In this document: piece by piece, positions 24,080 through 35,906 of the stretch | How positions within the stretch are numbered: position 1 is the stretch's first letter | Layout: every line of letters starts with the position of its first letter | Assembly (NCBI GenBank): GCA_028554755.1 | Contig: JAPTOF010000007.1 | Coordinates: forward strand, 1,334,001-1,398,000 | Source of the DNA: Cordia subcordata | Lineage: Eukaryota; Streptophyta; Magnoliopsida; Boraginales; Cordiaceae | Direction of reading: 5' to 3' | Length of the DNA stretch: 64,000 nucleotides | Notes under the pieces: model-generated | Told to the model about the DNA's origin: nothing | The model's database searches: none | What the model saw: only the letters and a program-made list of their open reading frames with translations | Made by a program: the position numbers and the translations under genes

Positions 24080-26341
24080 TTACCAATAATCATTACAAGA
24101 GCATAACCCCTCCTTAAAGTGATGGAAACGGTTTGAATCTCTTACAATTATCTCTTTCTGGACTAGAGCTGAAGCAAATTTCATAAAGTTATGGCAGTCC
24201 AAGCATATACGGATGTTCTTAATTATCTTAATGAGACCCATTCTGCAGTCAGATTCAGTGGCATTCATCACAGCAAATACCAGAGCCAGCTTCTCACTAT
24301 GGTAATACAATTGCTCCTCTTTCTGCTCCTCCTCTATATCATAAAAGGACGATTTTGTATCAGGAACATAGCCCAAAATCTTCAACCGACTGGCTAGCTC
24401 CTTAGTATTGGCACGTATGGCCTCTCCTTCAGGGTGCCATATGCCTCCTGAGGCAAACTCATGAACCTGCTTCCTAATTTCCGTCCAGCTCAAACCAGGT
24501 TCCTTTTTTATTCCTTGTCCTTTCATTTTCTTCCTTATAAGGTCTGCCCCATCGAAACTACCAGCAGCACAGTATACATTTGACATCATTATGTATCCCA
24601 ATGAATTTTCTGGAGCCAACTGCTTTAATTTGGACGCAGCCAAGTCTGCCAACTGGGTTTCGCCGTGTTTCTTGCATGCTCCAATCAATGCACTCCATAC
24701 AACATAATCGGGTTCCATGGGCATTTCCCTAATGATCTTCTCGGCTTCATGAACCTTCCCAGCTCGCCCCAAGAGGTCAATCATACACGCATAGTGATCA
24801 AGTTGAGGAGCAATCCCGTATTTCTCAAGCATGGTGTTAAAAATTTGTCTACCTTCTTCCACCCTTCCTGTATGGCTGCAGGCAGAGAACAGTGCAACAA
24901 ATGTAGTTGCATCAGGTTTAACATCCATTTGGTCAAACAATTTTAATGATTCGTTTGATTGCCCATGTAAGGCATAAGCCTTGAGCATTGTGTTCCAAGA
25001 GACTATATCCCTTGACCCCATTTCATGAAAAACTTTCTCGGCTTCGAAAATTGAGCCGCACCTTGCATACGCATGAATCAATGCATTTCTAACTGCTACA
25101 AAATCCTCAAAACCAGTTCTGATTACTTGGCTATACACTGACGACGCAGGCTGGTCAGTCACAAGGCCTGCACAAGCTTTCAACACAATGGAAAAAGCAT
25201 AACAATCTGGAACCAACCCCTCTCTCCTCAGCTCGCGAAAGAGAAAAAAGGTCCCCTCAGGATCTTTCTCAGCTAATGCTGTCATAGTGCTGGTCCATAA
25301 AACAATATCTCGGCAGTGATCACCCGCCTCCAAAAACAACTTACGACAATTTTCAACCTCCCCTCCATGCATTGAATAGGCTTTCACTAAAGCAGTCACC
25401 ACTGCTGAATCCATTACAAATCCACTCTTTAAACAAACACAATGCAACTGAAAACAACATTCCAGACCCTGGAAAGAATCAGCCCCATCGCCCTCCCATA
25501 ACGAAGAAATTACACTCAAAATCGTGGCACGATCAAATCTTATGGCCCCATCATTATACATCAGACTAAACAATGTAACAGCTTTATCACCTTGTCCACA
25601 CATTTGAAACCCTGCAATCATAGAATTATACGAAACAAGGTTCCGAAACTCCATTGCTCTAAACACTCTCCAAGCCTCATCACTATAACCACTATTCGAA
25701 TACATTGTAACAAGCGCATTTCCCACATAAACACTCGCATTAAAACCGGTCTTTGTCGCCAGCGCGTGCATTTGCAGGCCGCGCGGATGATCACACATCG
25801 AGAGCACGCTCGTGTAAGCAAAATCGCTAGGCCTAAATTGAGATAACATGTGGGTAAACAAGGTGAAGCATTGGTCAACATTCCCATGTTGAGCGTACCC
25901 AGAAATGAGACAAGTCCAAGAGACAACGTTTCTTCGAGGCATTTCGTCGAACAATTTGTGGGCCGCGTTCAAGTCACCGCATTTCGCATACATGTTGATG
26001 AGGTGGTTGCTAGTCCGGAGGTTCGGCGCGGCAGCGTTGGTAGTGGTGGTGGTGAGCATCCATTGGTGGAGGACCTGACCAAGGTGGAGTTTATTGTAGC
26101 ACGCGCACGCGTGGAAGAGAGTGGTGAAAGTTTCGGGGCAGGGAGGTTGCTCGAGGCGATAAAGCAGTGACAATGCCTCCTCGAGATGGCCGCGCGTCGC
26201 TAGCACGCGCAGTTCTTGGAGCGTGGAGTTGACTTTTAAGGTGGTGGCAATGTTAGCAGTTGTTAAGGTTCGTAGGAACCTTTTGGCGGCTGTTGTAGTT
26301 GGTCTGAACGGTAGCATTTTCCGCTCTGCTCCGCTGACCAC
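24080..26341 (-). CDS. DYW-class pentatricopeptide repeat protein (At1g71420-like)
   Basis: PLS-type PPR proteins with a DYW domain bind specific organellar transcripts, and the DYW domain performs C-to-U editing. The gene is one exon of 753 codons, usual for the family. The N-terminus is basic and rich in Ser/Thr/Arg, suggesting mitochondrial or plastid import. The start could be M1 or M9 (MLPFRP). Tandem PPR motifs fill about residues 45-570 (for example YAKCGDLNAAHKLFDEMPRR and LINMYAKCG), followed by E/E+ motifs and the DYW domain. The deaminase signature is intact: H681-S-E683, C713-L-D-C716-H, with C-terminal CSCNDYW. The C-terminal half strongly resembles Arabidopsis At1g71420 as I recall it, so orthology is likely. 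The editing target cannot be read from this sequence. The 3' flank carries a tandem repeat. Confidence 0.95.
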   Translation of the reverse strand: MVSGAERKMLPFRPTTTAAKRFLRTLTTANIATTLKVNSTLQELRVLATRGHLEEALSLLYRLEQPPCPETFTTLFHACACYNKLHLGQVLHQWMLTTTTTNAAAPNLRTSNHLINMYAKCGDLNAAHKLFDEMPRRNVVSWTCLISGYAQHGNVDQCFTLFTHMLSQFRPSDFAYTSVLSMCDHPRGLQMHALATKTGFNASVYVGNALVTMYSNSGYSDEAWRVFRAMEFRNLVSYNSMIAGFQMCGQGDKAVTLFSLMYNDGAIRFDRATILSVISSLWEGDGADSFQGLECCFQLHCVCLKSGFVMDSAVVTALVKAYSMHGGEVENCRKLFLEAGDHCRDIVLWTSTMTALAEKDPEGTFFLFRELRREGLVPDCYAFSIVLKACAGLVTDQPASSVYSQVIRTGFEDFVAVRNALIHAYARCGSIFEAEKVFHEMGSRDIVSWNTMLKAYALHGQSNESLKLFDQMDVKPDATTFVALFSACSHTGRVEEGRQIFNTMLEKYGIAPQLDHYACMIDLLGRAGKVHEAEKIIREMPMEPDYVVWSALIGACKKHGETQLADLAASKLKQLAPENSLGYIMMSNVYCAAGSFDGADLIRKKMKGQGIKKEPGLSWTEIRKQVHEFASGGIWHPEGEAIRANTKELASRLKILGYVPDTKSSFYDIEEEQKEEQLYYHSEKLALVFAVMNATESDCRMGLIKIIKNIRICLDCHNFMKFASALVQKEIIVRDSNRFHHFKEGLCSCNDYW

Positions 26342-27190
26342 AAATGAGAGTTGCCACTTAAAAAAACTTACTGTATTTCACACACAAAAATGAAAAAAAA
26401 AAAAAAAAAAAAAGAACCTTACTGTGATGATATTATGATTGTACCATAGTCTTAGCTTTAGATAATTTTGATTAAGTTCTTAATTAGTGAGCTTAATAGT
26501 TGTACATTAGATTCTATGAAGCTGCTATAATCGGCTATCATTTATTGTTGTGTTTATGTGTTTCATTGATTCATGCACTAATGGGTTAAGACTTAAAGTT
26601 AATTTTAGACTTGATTTTTCGACCAACCGAGTCAACGATCAAGCACCAGATTGTCACATTAGCTGCTCTTGTGGAATTTATGATAGATTTCGAGATATAT
26701 CGTGACGCGAACTGAACGTACTTGGAGGATGTTTGGCCGAGCTTTTCTGGGTGCTCAACTAACTTCCAATTTTGGGTGTTTATAAGCGCTCAAATAAGTA
26801 ATGCCAAACACCCTCTTCTTTACCTCTCCACGTCATCCATTTACTCTTCGCTTATTCTTTTTTCAAGCACACCTTTCCCTTGAGGAAAGGGAGGGCTTTA
26901 AGAGTGCAAGGTGAAAATGCAATGATTCTTTCCTAAGAAGAGTACAAGTTCAAATCTTGAAAAGTACACTTGTCAGGAAGACTTGTCTTTTGTTGCTCCC
27001 AACTATATAGGATTCCTCTCAAATTTAATGTGACTTAAGAATATTCTAACTCAAAACCAAAAAAAATGTAACAACTCTCTCCAGAAGCCTTAAATATGTT
27101 TCAGAATATAAACAAGCAATGTCAGATTTGAAAGTTACAGCCATCTAACAACATGAAAAAGAAATCAAAGCATTTTCTACCTTTTGCTGC
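26342..27190. other. Spacer between PPR and RING genes
   Basis: A poly-A tract (26394-26413) lies just upstream of the PPR start. A short element at 26727-26816 has GGATGTTTGGC and GCCAAACACCC inverted ends. About 26900-26960 has a B-box-like AAGTTCAAATCTT and could be a degraded SINE. Nothing else is seen. The last part is probably the RING gene 3'UTR. Confidence 0.45.
26727..26816. mobile_element. Short MITE-like element
   Basis: Terminal inverted repeats GGATGTTTGGC and GCCAAACACCC enclose about 70 bases, including GTTTATAAGCGCTC. It resembles the element at 12531-12652. Confidence 0.5.
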
Positions 27191-27266
27191 ACCTACCTAG
27201 CACAGATCAAAAGCCGGCTTTATGCATATATTCACGGGTATATAACAAGACGCCATGCGAAAACAA

Positions 27267-28208
27267 CTAATAATTAGAAGGCCAACCAGAGTAGCGTGTC
27301 TCATCATTGTCTTCATTAGACGGCCTGGAACTGCTTCCCCCTGTTCCACCATAACCACGATTCTCTTGGCTTGATGACCGGAAAGGCCACAGAAATGCGA
27401 AAGGGTTCCGCCTACCCTGACTCTGGCCACCCCGGTCCCTACCACTGCCGGTGTTGCCACTGCTGCTGCTCACGTTCTCGGTTCTTGAACTCCTCCTGGA
27501 AGCAAGATGAGGCAGCTCAAGCCGGCAAACGGGGCAGGAGTTGTGCTGGACTAACCAGGGAACTATGCAATCAGAATGATAGATGTGGTCACAAGGCATC
27601 TGTCTCGCGTCAGAACCCAACTCAAACTTGTCTTTACAAACAGGGCAGTGTGCGTCAGTGTTGAGATGCCTCTGGTTGATCTTGATCGTGGGCATTGCGT
27701 CAATTGCAGAGCGAGGTGCAGGTGGCGGACCCTGCCTATCATTCATACTGAGCTGTTCAATCAACTCTTGCAGTCCAGGCCCCAGAAAAACATCACCAAA
27801 AGGAGATCGATGATGCCCCATTCCTGGACTTCCATGGAAAAAGAACTCGAATGGATCATCATGAGGCGCCCCACCAGGACTGTGGCCGCGCAATATCAAC
27901 CACGGACCAGAACCAAAAGCCATACTGCTTTCTGGTATCAGATTCGATCTCGATCTAATGTCAAAGTTAGGATGCCTTCCAGCCATTCTGTGTCTCATAA
28001 GTGCTGATAAGGCATCCATGACACCAAATCTTGGGTCAGGAAAAGGTTCCGTGAATCTAAAGTCAGAATCATCTCGTCCACCAAGTCCCATCTCATTAAG
28101 CTCTTGCACAAAGCCCCCATCACAATATGGGCAATCTGTATTATGACCTTGAAGTCGTATTGGCCGCCTGCATTGGTAGCACCAATGTGTGTATGCACCA
28201 CTTGACAT
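27267..28208 (-). CDS. RING-H2 E3 ubiquitin ligase with N-terminal zinc ribbon (RHC1A/BCA2-like)
   Basis: Predicted E3 ligase that brings an E2 enzyme to its substrate. The 313-residue protein is encoded in one exon and starts MSSGAYTHWC. A BCA2-type zinc ribbon uses C10, C13, C26 and C29 (HWCYQC...CPYC). The RING-H2 finger spans about 188-228 with the C3H2C3 ligands C188, C191, C206, H208, H211, C214, C225 and C228 (CPVCKDKF...MPCDHIYHSDC...CPVCR). The linker is rich in Gly, Pro and His; the tail is Ser/Gly/Arg-rich, low complexity, and ends WPSNY. No transmembrane segment or signal peptide is seen, so cytosolic or nuclear location is likely. The DUF1117 tail of the RDUF proteins is not evident, so RHC1A-like is the better fit. 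Upstream sequence suggests an intron-containing leader. Confidence 0.93.
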   Translation of the reverse strand: MSSGAYTHWCYQCRRPIRLQGHNTDCPYCDGGFVQELNEMGLGGRDDSDFRFTEPFPDPRFGVMDALSALMRHRMAGRHPNFDIRSRSNLIPESSMAFGSGPWLILRGHSPGGAPHDDPFEFFFHGSPGMGHHRSPFGDVFLGPGLQELIEQLSMNDRQGPPPAPRSAIDAMPTIKINQRHLNTDAHCPVCKDKFELGSDARQMPCDHIYHSDCIVPWLVQHNSCPVCRLELPHLASRRSSRTENVSSSSGNTGSGRDRGGQSQGRRNPFAFLWPFRSSSQENRGYGGTGGSSSRPSNEDNDETRYSGWPSNY

Positions 28209-30250
28209 TCTCTCTGTTTAATAAATCTCTAATATCAGATGTTAGTCTTGATCCCAAATGTGCAATTCATCCTACACCACAAGGGCTTCAGTTCTACAAT
28301 GAGAAAGGAAACAGAATCAGATAACATTTGCAGGACTAATCTTTTATTTAGTGTAAGATTCAATACATTAGTGGTAAATTTATATAATGTTCTGTTTTGT
28401 GCAACGGCCATGCCACATCATGCATTCTCCATTTCCAGCCACATAGTACGTTTCTCCCTATAATCATTGAGCTATATAATAGAATAAGGAAGGAACTTAC
28501 CCAGATTGTACTTAAGAACATGCCCATATGTTAAAACTTCCTCAGCAAAGAACACAGAAGCAGTATTGAGAGAATCATGGTTAACTATTTCTTCATTGAT
28601 TTAGTAATTTCGTTTTTTAAACCTTTATTTTGTTGTAGAATCACATTAGAGTGTCCCCAGACACTTGTATGCACGTTTTGTTTTTTATGATGCTCCAATC
28701 CAACTATTAGCATTTGATTAAGATATGATATTGACTCTCAAGTAACCTACGCTATTAAAAGTAAAACATTTTTTAAACAGGATTAACAAAAGAATACAGT
28801 TTGTTTGAATACAACAAATAGCAGAACAAATCGAGCATCGCCATGCAATACAGTAATGGGACAGCAAACAGACCACTATTTCATGATTTGTGAAGAAATG
28901 AAATGTTCCAAAGATTATGATGTCCAAAGATTTTAGCCTTCGGGAGAAAAAAAACAATCTTTAACTAAAACACCTTTGTGATTAGGTAAACTATACTGAA
29001 GCCAGATCTTGGTAGTCGAGTTGGAAATTTCACAAACCAAAATTATCATAGACTTCCATTTCCAGGTCTCTTTTGAACCGAATAGTTCTTTAATTTGGAC
29101 CCTTACATTTTCTTGAAAATTCTTTCTGCATCTTTATGTGACAATGAACCCCTTGCATCAAACTCTTGTACATGCATATATATAGGTGTGTGTGTGTGTG
29201 GAGAAAAGCGTGCTCTTCAATGATAATCTCAAAAGAGAAAAAAATCAACTTTGTGTGGAAACAAAAACATGATATCAACAAACATTAATTACTACATGTT
29301 GTCTTGAAGATATACTGCTATAGTCCTGGAGTATTTTGTTGGTTGTAAATGTTTCGTTACGATTAATGAAATTCTCGCTTGCCTAGCAAAAACAACATGA
29401 AATCAATTTCCTTCACTTTTTCCTTCCTCTTCTCTCATAAGAAGCCGAATCATATCGCCTTGGTCTAATAAATACTAATCACAATATCTTGAACTACCAA
29501 AGGCAGCCACAAACATATCACAGTTCACAAACAAGTACTCCTACACATATACACACAAAATACATACATATACACACATATGCACATGCATACATATATA
29601 GACATGTTAGTATATATTTACATATACATAATACATAGAAAAAGGGAGGCTTGATGCAACAGCAAAATTATCACCGTGTGAGCTGAAAAACATATAGGGC
29701 CCGTTTCAAATGGCTTTTCTCACCCAAAAAAAAGAAATAAAAAATAAAAAATAAAAAAAAGAACACTTCTTTCCTTGAAAGAATGGCTTTTTTGCATAAA
29801 TATTTGGATTGAATCTTAAAATAAATTGAAGCTCTTTAAGGAAAAGCTCAAATTTGAATTCTTTTTTCCAGAAGCAAGAAATTTGAGCTTCCAAAAATAT
29901 ATTTAAAAATATATATATACGAAAAAAAATCATTTAAAAAAAAATCAGACGAGCATATAAAGATATAGATATGCAAATATTACGTGTATATAATTGCAAG
30001 AAAAAAATTAAAAAAAAAAGAAGAAGAAAAATAATTTATGAACATCATCTAGAATTTAAGAATTGACCAAAAAAAAAAAAGAAAAAAAGTTAATCGAATC
30101 AGATTAGCTGTGAATTTCATAAGTATGGCAAATGAAATAGCAAAAATTAGGGGTTACCAGAGAGAGAGAAAGTAGACTCAGCGACCGTCGACTTGAAAAA
30201 ACGTCCACCATGTGTGATGCGTGTGTGAGCGAGAGAAGGATTAGATATAT
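28209..30250 (-). other. Probable leader exons and introns of the RING gene
   Basis: On the minus strand a likely first exon runs from about 30240 to 30158 and ends TCTCTCTG followed by GTAACC. A second splice donor (AATCTGG followed by GTAAGT) is at about 28502, and an acceptor (TTCTCATTGTAG, about 28294) lies 85 bases before the start codon. These suggest a leader about 2 kb long at genome level. The first exon contains an upstream ATG (about 30205). A MITE-like element (29697-29956) and a GT microsatellite (about 29186-29199) lie in the putative introns. This gene structure is inference from splice-site patterns only. Confidence 0.4.
29697..29956. mobile_element. MITE-like foldback element (family 1)
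   Basis: Starts GGGCCCGTTTCAAATGGC and ends near AAAATCAGACGAGC, an imperfect inverted match. The interior is A-rich and non-coding. It lies in the probable leader intron of the RING gene. Confidence 0.45.
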
Positions 30251-30381
30251 GCGGCCCTCGAAATCTAGAAATTACAGTGAGTTTCTTTTTGTGGGGAGTT
30301 AAAATTACAGTGAGTTGACTACAAGTTGTTTCTCTGGCGCCTTGTTAAGAGGCTGTTAAGCATAAACCAGCTTATAAGCCA

Positions 30382-30482
30382 AAAACAAAATAATAATATT
30401 AAAATGTTTGGTCCCCCCAGAATGCTCCAACGAAAACAAAATAATAATATTAAAATGTTTGGTCCCCTAGAATGCTCCAACG
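30382..30482. repeat. Two-copy 50-51 bp tandem repeat
   Basis: Units 30382-30432 and 30433-30482 are nearly identical. They begin AAAACAAAATAATAATATTA and end AGAATGCTCCAACG, differing by one base in length in the C run. Confidence 0.9.
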
Positions 30483-31689
30483 ATAAGAGTTGGAGGCAGA
30501 TACGATTTACAACTCAGATTAGATTCAGTTCCTGCATTAGGTTGAGTCCCTTAACTTAATTGGTGTACAATATAGGAGATTTGTTATGCACCGATGTTTG
30601 TTAGTTGGTGGTCGGATTTCATCGGATGTGCTGGTGATAGGATTTCACTAGCTGAATTTCTACTCTTGCAAGGAGGGGGAAAAATGTTTGGTTCAGTAGC
30701 TTATAAACTACTTTTTAGTGCTTATAAGCCAGTAAAAGATACATTGCCTATCATAGCTTTTATCTTTCTTTTTTCTTTAGCTTATAAGCACCTATTTTTA
30801 TTATAAATGAAGACTTATTGACCCTTCAAAAAGTCAAGAAAATTACAATATTAATCAATAAAGTCTTTTTTGGTTATTTTAACTAATACTATTACTAAAG
30901 TATTTATTTATTAAACATCTCAACAATTTGTAGGCATATATTATCCGAATACTCCTCTATTTTTTGATTGTTTACTTATAAACAACTTTTTACTGCTCAT
31001 AAGCACGTAAAAATAAACAAAGCCAGATGAGCTCTAAGTTTTTCAGTCGCAATTAATGTATTGATATGAATTCAATGAGAAATTTTTTCTTTGAAATTAC
31101 ATTTATTTCAAATGCTATATAATATTATAATAAATAAATATATTTAAAAGTGTTCTATATTAGAAATAATTAGTTGTTTTTAATTTTAACCCTTTTGGAA
31201 ATAATTATTCACATATATGGATATTATTGTTTGCAAAAAGGTAGGAATACTTTAAATTCCCCATCAAGATTATACATCTTTTGAAAACATAATGACATAA
31301 AACTTTAAAGACTTTTTATCTTAATTATTTTAAAAAAATATTACGAGTCTTTATTATATTGTCACTAGTGCCACCAATATGTTGGGCCTTAACTAACTAT
31401 TGACTGGGACACATTCCACGTTGTTTTTGTGCTAACAACCAAAAGCTTTGACAACTTGATCATTAATATTGTGAATCAAAAGATTAGGTGAGATGGATCA
31501 TTATTATACCCCAAAGAAAACAAAGGGACATTAGTTAGAATTTAGAAAGAGTTGGTTGTTAGAAAAACATTTTTGATTGACTTTTTCTTCTTCCACAAGG
31601 GAAAAAATCAAGTTATTTTCACTTAAGAGGATTGATAGTTGTCGCCATTATTATCTAAACTATCATTTATATATACGTAGAACATGGGG

Positions 31690-31790
31690 ATTAAGGGATA
31701 GTTCAACTTGTCGAGATTATTTTTCTTAAGAGTGAGGTCCTCGGTTTGAATCCTATGGGGTTGGAGGTTAAAAAAATTTTAAAAAAGAAT
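31690..31790 (+). mobile_element. tRNA-derived SINE, copy 1
   Basis: An A-box-like segment (ATAGTTCAACTTGTCGAG) is followed at tRNA-like spacing by a B box (GGTTTGAATCC, about 31743), then GGGGTTGGAGGTT and an A-rich tail. The same order is seen at about 41804 and 42378. The shared start GGATTAAGG suggests one SINE family transcribed by RNA polymerase III. Confidence 0.65.
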
Positions 31791-32284
31791 ATGTAAGATC
31801 TGAGAAATAAAGGCTTGTTTGAATTAGCTTTTAATGGAAAATATATTTCTTTTTGAAAAAATGATATTTTTTTTTACAATACGTATTTGGATTAGATTTC
31901 ACAAGTAAAATAGAACAACACATTTCACATAATTACTCTATTTTGACTAATAGAAAATAAAAAGGGATTTCTGCATTAAAAATTTGTGCATCATGAAATT
32001 TGAATATGAATTCGGAGCGTTAGAACGAAGAAAAATTACAAAAAATTTGATAAACAAAGTATTTATATGGTTTGTACAAAGCCTAATCAAAGACGAAAAA
32101 GTATAACCCTCTCTCTTGAAATCCAATTAAACAAGATTGAGTAATAGTATTAAACATCAATTTGATAGGACTCTTTACGAAAGCTTTTAAGATTGGTCGA
32201 TTTTTTGCTTTAGAAATTGGAATATGTTTTTGACGAATTGGCAGCGTCACGCGTGGCTGTTCAACTTTGACAATGTCGTTTTGG

Positions 32285-32467
32285 CTGTATTGGTTCTTTA
32301 AAAGCAATTGTTTCATAATTTTAAAAATAATATTTTTAGAAAGTTAAAAATTCTTGATTTTTCAAAATTTTAATTTTTAAAAAAAATTAAACTAAATACT
32401 TACCATAAAAAAAACTTTTTATATAAAAAATTACTTTTTCATGAAAAAGATCGGTCTAAACAGGCCC
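32285..32467. mobile_element. MITE-like foldback element (family 1)
   Basis: Left end GGCTGTATTGGTTCTTT; right end AAAGATCGGTCTAAACAGGCCCC, which is an inverted imperfect match. A/T-rich and non-coding interior. Confidence 0.45.
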
Positions 32468-32929
32468 CTAAGCACGGCAATGGCACCGTCCCATGTGGTT
32501 CTTCAAACTTGACTATTACCTCCTCCTCATTCTTCTTCTTCTTTTTTTTTTTTTTTTTTAAATTTACAGTCAAATTTAGCCTAATGTCAAACACTGCAAT
32601 GTTATTTATTGATTTTGAGTCACTTTACTCTCTTACCCCTTAATTTTTATTAATAAAGATTCACTCAAACCAAGCATTAGTTCATTAAGAATTTAGTATT
32701 GTAGTGACACACTTGAAAATATGAATGAGAATTTATTTATATCTTGAGTTTGAATGAACCAACAAACTAATTTCTTTAGAACAGAATAGACAGACGTCGT
32801 GTCTCATTAGTCGAAATGATACTTCATTACGAGATCATGCATCCTAAAGTTTTGCACCATTTTCATGAGCCAAAAAGCTTCTAGAAAGAGTCCTCCGCCT
32901 TAAAATAAGACAATTAGGGCTTGCTTATA

Positions 32930-33131
32930 TGACTTTCTTTTTTCTTGACAAAGCACTTGTATTTCTAAAAACACATATCTTTTATGCAATAAATATTTGA
33001 AAAAAAACTAAAACTTTGAAAAGCTTCAATTTCAGTTTTTTCTAGAAGCTAAAGATTTTATCTTTTCAAAAAGTATATTTTTGAAAAATTATTAAAAAAA
33101 TTTTAAGAAAAAGTTAATCCAAACGAGCCCT
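32930..33131. mobile_element. MITE-like foldback element (family 1)
   Basis: Left end AGGGCTTGCTTATATGAC and right end GTTAATCCAAACGAGCCCT are inverted repeats. The interior holds the family's CTTTTTCTAGAAGCTAAAG-type palindromic centre. Confidence 0.6.
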
Positions 33132-33561
33132 TTATGTCCAATGGTCGATCCATCTTCGGAAGCTACAAGAATTGGCAAGAGCAAAAAACTATAGAGGACT
33201 AAGAAAAGCAAACTAAATAATTGAAGGCAAAAATAACAGCCTTGAAATGGCTAAAGAAAAGAAGGCTAGAAATGGCAATGGTCATATATCTTGTCGAAGG
33301 CAACAATGTCATAGCTCTGGACATACTCATTGATGGGGTCAGCAATTAGATGCTCTTCTATGAGAGTAATGGTTAACATGAATACATGATCTGCATTTTC
33401 TTTGTTCCATAACCAATTGGAACCAATTTTGCTGCAAAAGACCATGAAAATCGAGTTTTCAGTAACCAGCGAAAGTGAACAGCTATGATACCATAATAAT
33501 TTAATAACGAGCCAAATGTTCTGATCTTCAGAGCTCCAAGCTCCACCCGGCCTCTACTGAT

Positions 33562-33792
33562 TGCCTATTTAAATTGGTTTTTTACGCAAAAAAGTATTTA
33601 TTTTACACTTTTTCTTTAAAAAAAACCCATTAATTTTGCTTTGGATTGAGTATTTGAATTAGTTTTGAGAAAAAAAATCAAAACTCTTAAGAAAGTGCTT
33701 TTAAAAAATTGAAATTGAGCGTATTTGAAAAATATTTTTTTCAAAAATTAAACACAAAAATACTTAAAAAGAAAAAATCTAAACGAGGCCCA
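33562..33792. mobile_element. MITE-like foldback element (family 1)
   Basis: Left end GCCTATTTAAATTGG and right end AATCTAAACGAGGCC are inverted repeats around a non-coding A/T-rich interior. Confidence 0.55.
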
Positions 33793-35759
33793 GTTTCCTG
33801 ATTCATTGAATAAGAACTTGGGATTTGTTTCAACATCTAAGTGTGGTGATTCTTCAATGGAAATATGCTGCTTTAGAATCGTCATCATGATGTATCAAAT
33901 GCTGCAACAACCATATACAATGTGGTCCAATTTATCAAATTATTTAGGTAAATTATTTCTATTGCTTTTGGTAATTTTCCATTTGTTAAGATATTCAAGT
34001 TTGCGCTTAAAAGTATGTTACCTAATCGAGTGTGAGAAAATGAAATTCAATCAGATTTTGGATTTTTTTTTTATCTATTTTTTGGATTTTGGGCTTAATG
34101 TTAAACTGGTTATTAAGAATTCACCAATCAACGTTGTGGCAACTTGACTAATAGTGCTTCAAGTTCACTAATATTGTTCTGTTCATTGGAGCCTGGCAAA
34201 AGAAGCAAATGGTAGGACTTTATTCTCCATAATAAACTTCGACGTTCAAATTAACAAGGAGTTTGTGAGAACTCGAAGTTCCCAAAAATGGCGTGGACTT
34301 CTTTATTTATAGCAAATTTGGACCGATATCAGTGATGGGATGTCCACCGCTTCCACCACTTACTGGTTAGGTTGCCGTGATGTCGCCTTATGTTTTCAGG
34401 ACATCCTCTTTTCTGCACTTTGCCTTTTAAAGAGGCATCCCTAACCACCAGATGCGCCCATGCTTAAGCCACATGACATGCTCCACTAGGCATGCATGAA
34501 ATAGCATTTAAATCGATAGTTATTAACTAAGCGTGATTACTGCAACAGTAAATCACTAAGTCACCTCTGTACCATTTGGCAGTAACCCTAGATCACACTA
34601 AATAAAAAAAAGAATAAAACAGAAGAGAGATAAAATTAAAAAAAAGTTCGTTGTTTATAAGTAATGGGTAATAGTTTAGCAGGAGGATAAAGCTTAATAG
34701 TTGTGAAGCTAGGGTTTATTAGGAGTATATATGTTTATCATAAAAAAAAAATAAATTGTTTGGTTAAGTTTGGGGTGCAAAATTTACGCATGAACCTGAT
34801 TTTTAAGAACTTGCCAAAACCAAAAATTCAAATATGAAATGGAAAAAGTTCAAACCTGGTCATATTAGAGGATCCGGATCCTCTTATAAAATTCTTTTTG
34901 ACTAATTAGGAGGTGTGTAAACCCTTAGATTTAAATGGATAAATTTACGCAATCTAACTAATATTTAGACTAATGACTTAAAAAATGCAAATGTTTTTCT
35001 TTAAAAAAGCAAATGTTTTTCTTTCATTTTTTTTTCCTAATCACTGGACCTATGATTTAAAAAAAAAAAAAGCAATTGTTTTTCTTTTCTATTTTTCTCC
35101 AAATCACAGGCCTTCCTTTATGTACTGTCTTTTCTTTTTTTTTTTTGGGTATGATGAGGGCGTGCTTTGCAAGTGTCCGAATTAACAAATTTGTTTCATG
35201 AGAGATTATGTCATTGAATTTTCGGAATAATTGAGATTGATCCCCGAATTTAAACAATTTGAGAGTTAAATTTTTGTGCAGTTTTAATATCTTCTTTATT
35301 TTTTTCCCTTGATGTTGGGTTTTTCTTTTTTTTAGTTTTTTTCATTATTTACATTTTTTTCTTAGAAAGATGCTATTTTTTTATTTACTTACAAATAAAT
35401 AAACCTTATTTATAAATAAATTTTATCAAGTATATATGTACTTGTACAATTGACAGTCCAATCAACACAGTCAAATCCCAATGGCCATGAAAACCGGGGA
35501 AGTGGGAAAGAAACACAGACGGGTCAAACCAACGGAGACAAAATGGATTCCACACAAAGCTCACAGCGTTCAAACAACGTGGCACCACGTTATTCATCCC
35601 TCTCATGAAAAAGCAAAAAAAGAAAAAGAAAAATCCGCTTTTAACCCCTTTTATCCACGTGTCACAACCCCAATGGGTCTAGACCCAGTCCAATTAAAAC
35701 CCATAAAATCAATTAATTAAAAAAATATTTCTTCGGAAATCTCAAATCTTCCATTGAGT

Positions 35760-35840
35760 ATTGAATATATATGAATACATATATAACATACATACATACA
35801 TATATATATATATACATACATGTATTTATGTATGTATAGA
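35760..35840. repeat. ATAC/TA microsatellite upstream of NC2-alpha
   Basis: Runs of CATA and TA units between about 35775 and 35835. They lie within 150 bases of the NC2-alpha start codon, in its likely promoter or leader. Confidence 0.8.
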
Positions 35841-35906
35841 AATACCTATTGATACACACGTAGTTGTTGTAGGGTTTGTGCTGTTGAGGCTTGTAGCTTT
35901 GACGAC

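Larger units (their letters stand above)
30483..35750. other. Repeat-rich AT spacer
   Basis: No convincing gene. It holds a SINE (about 31690-31790) and family-1 MITE-like copies at about 32285-32467, 32930-33131 and 33562-33792, with a possible partial copy from 31806. TTATAAGC-rich foldback sequence lies around 30670-31030. An open frame at 33806-34147 (113 codons) has AT-biased, hydrophobic content and resembles nothing I know. A GGATCCGGATCC palindrome is at about 34870. Confidence 0.45.

Noticed and set aside
24191..28324. Plus-strand frames opposite the PPR and RING genes
   Set aside because: They are antisense to strongly conserved coding sequence and have no motifs.
31690..31760. True tRNA gene (A and B boxes present)
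   Set aside because: No complete cloverleaf with paired acceptor stem can be drawn by eye, and the sequence recurs with A tails, so a SINE is the better call.
33806..34147. 113-codon plus-strand frame as a gene
   Set aside because: AT-biased hydrophobic composition, no recognisable motif and a position next to a MITE; insufficient support.
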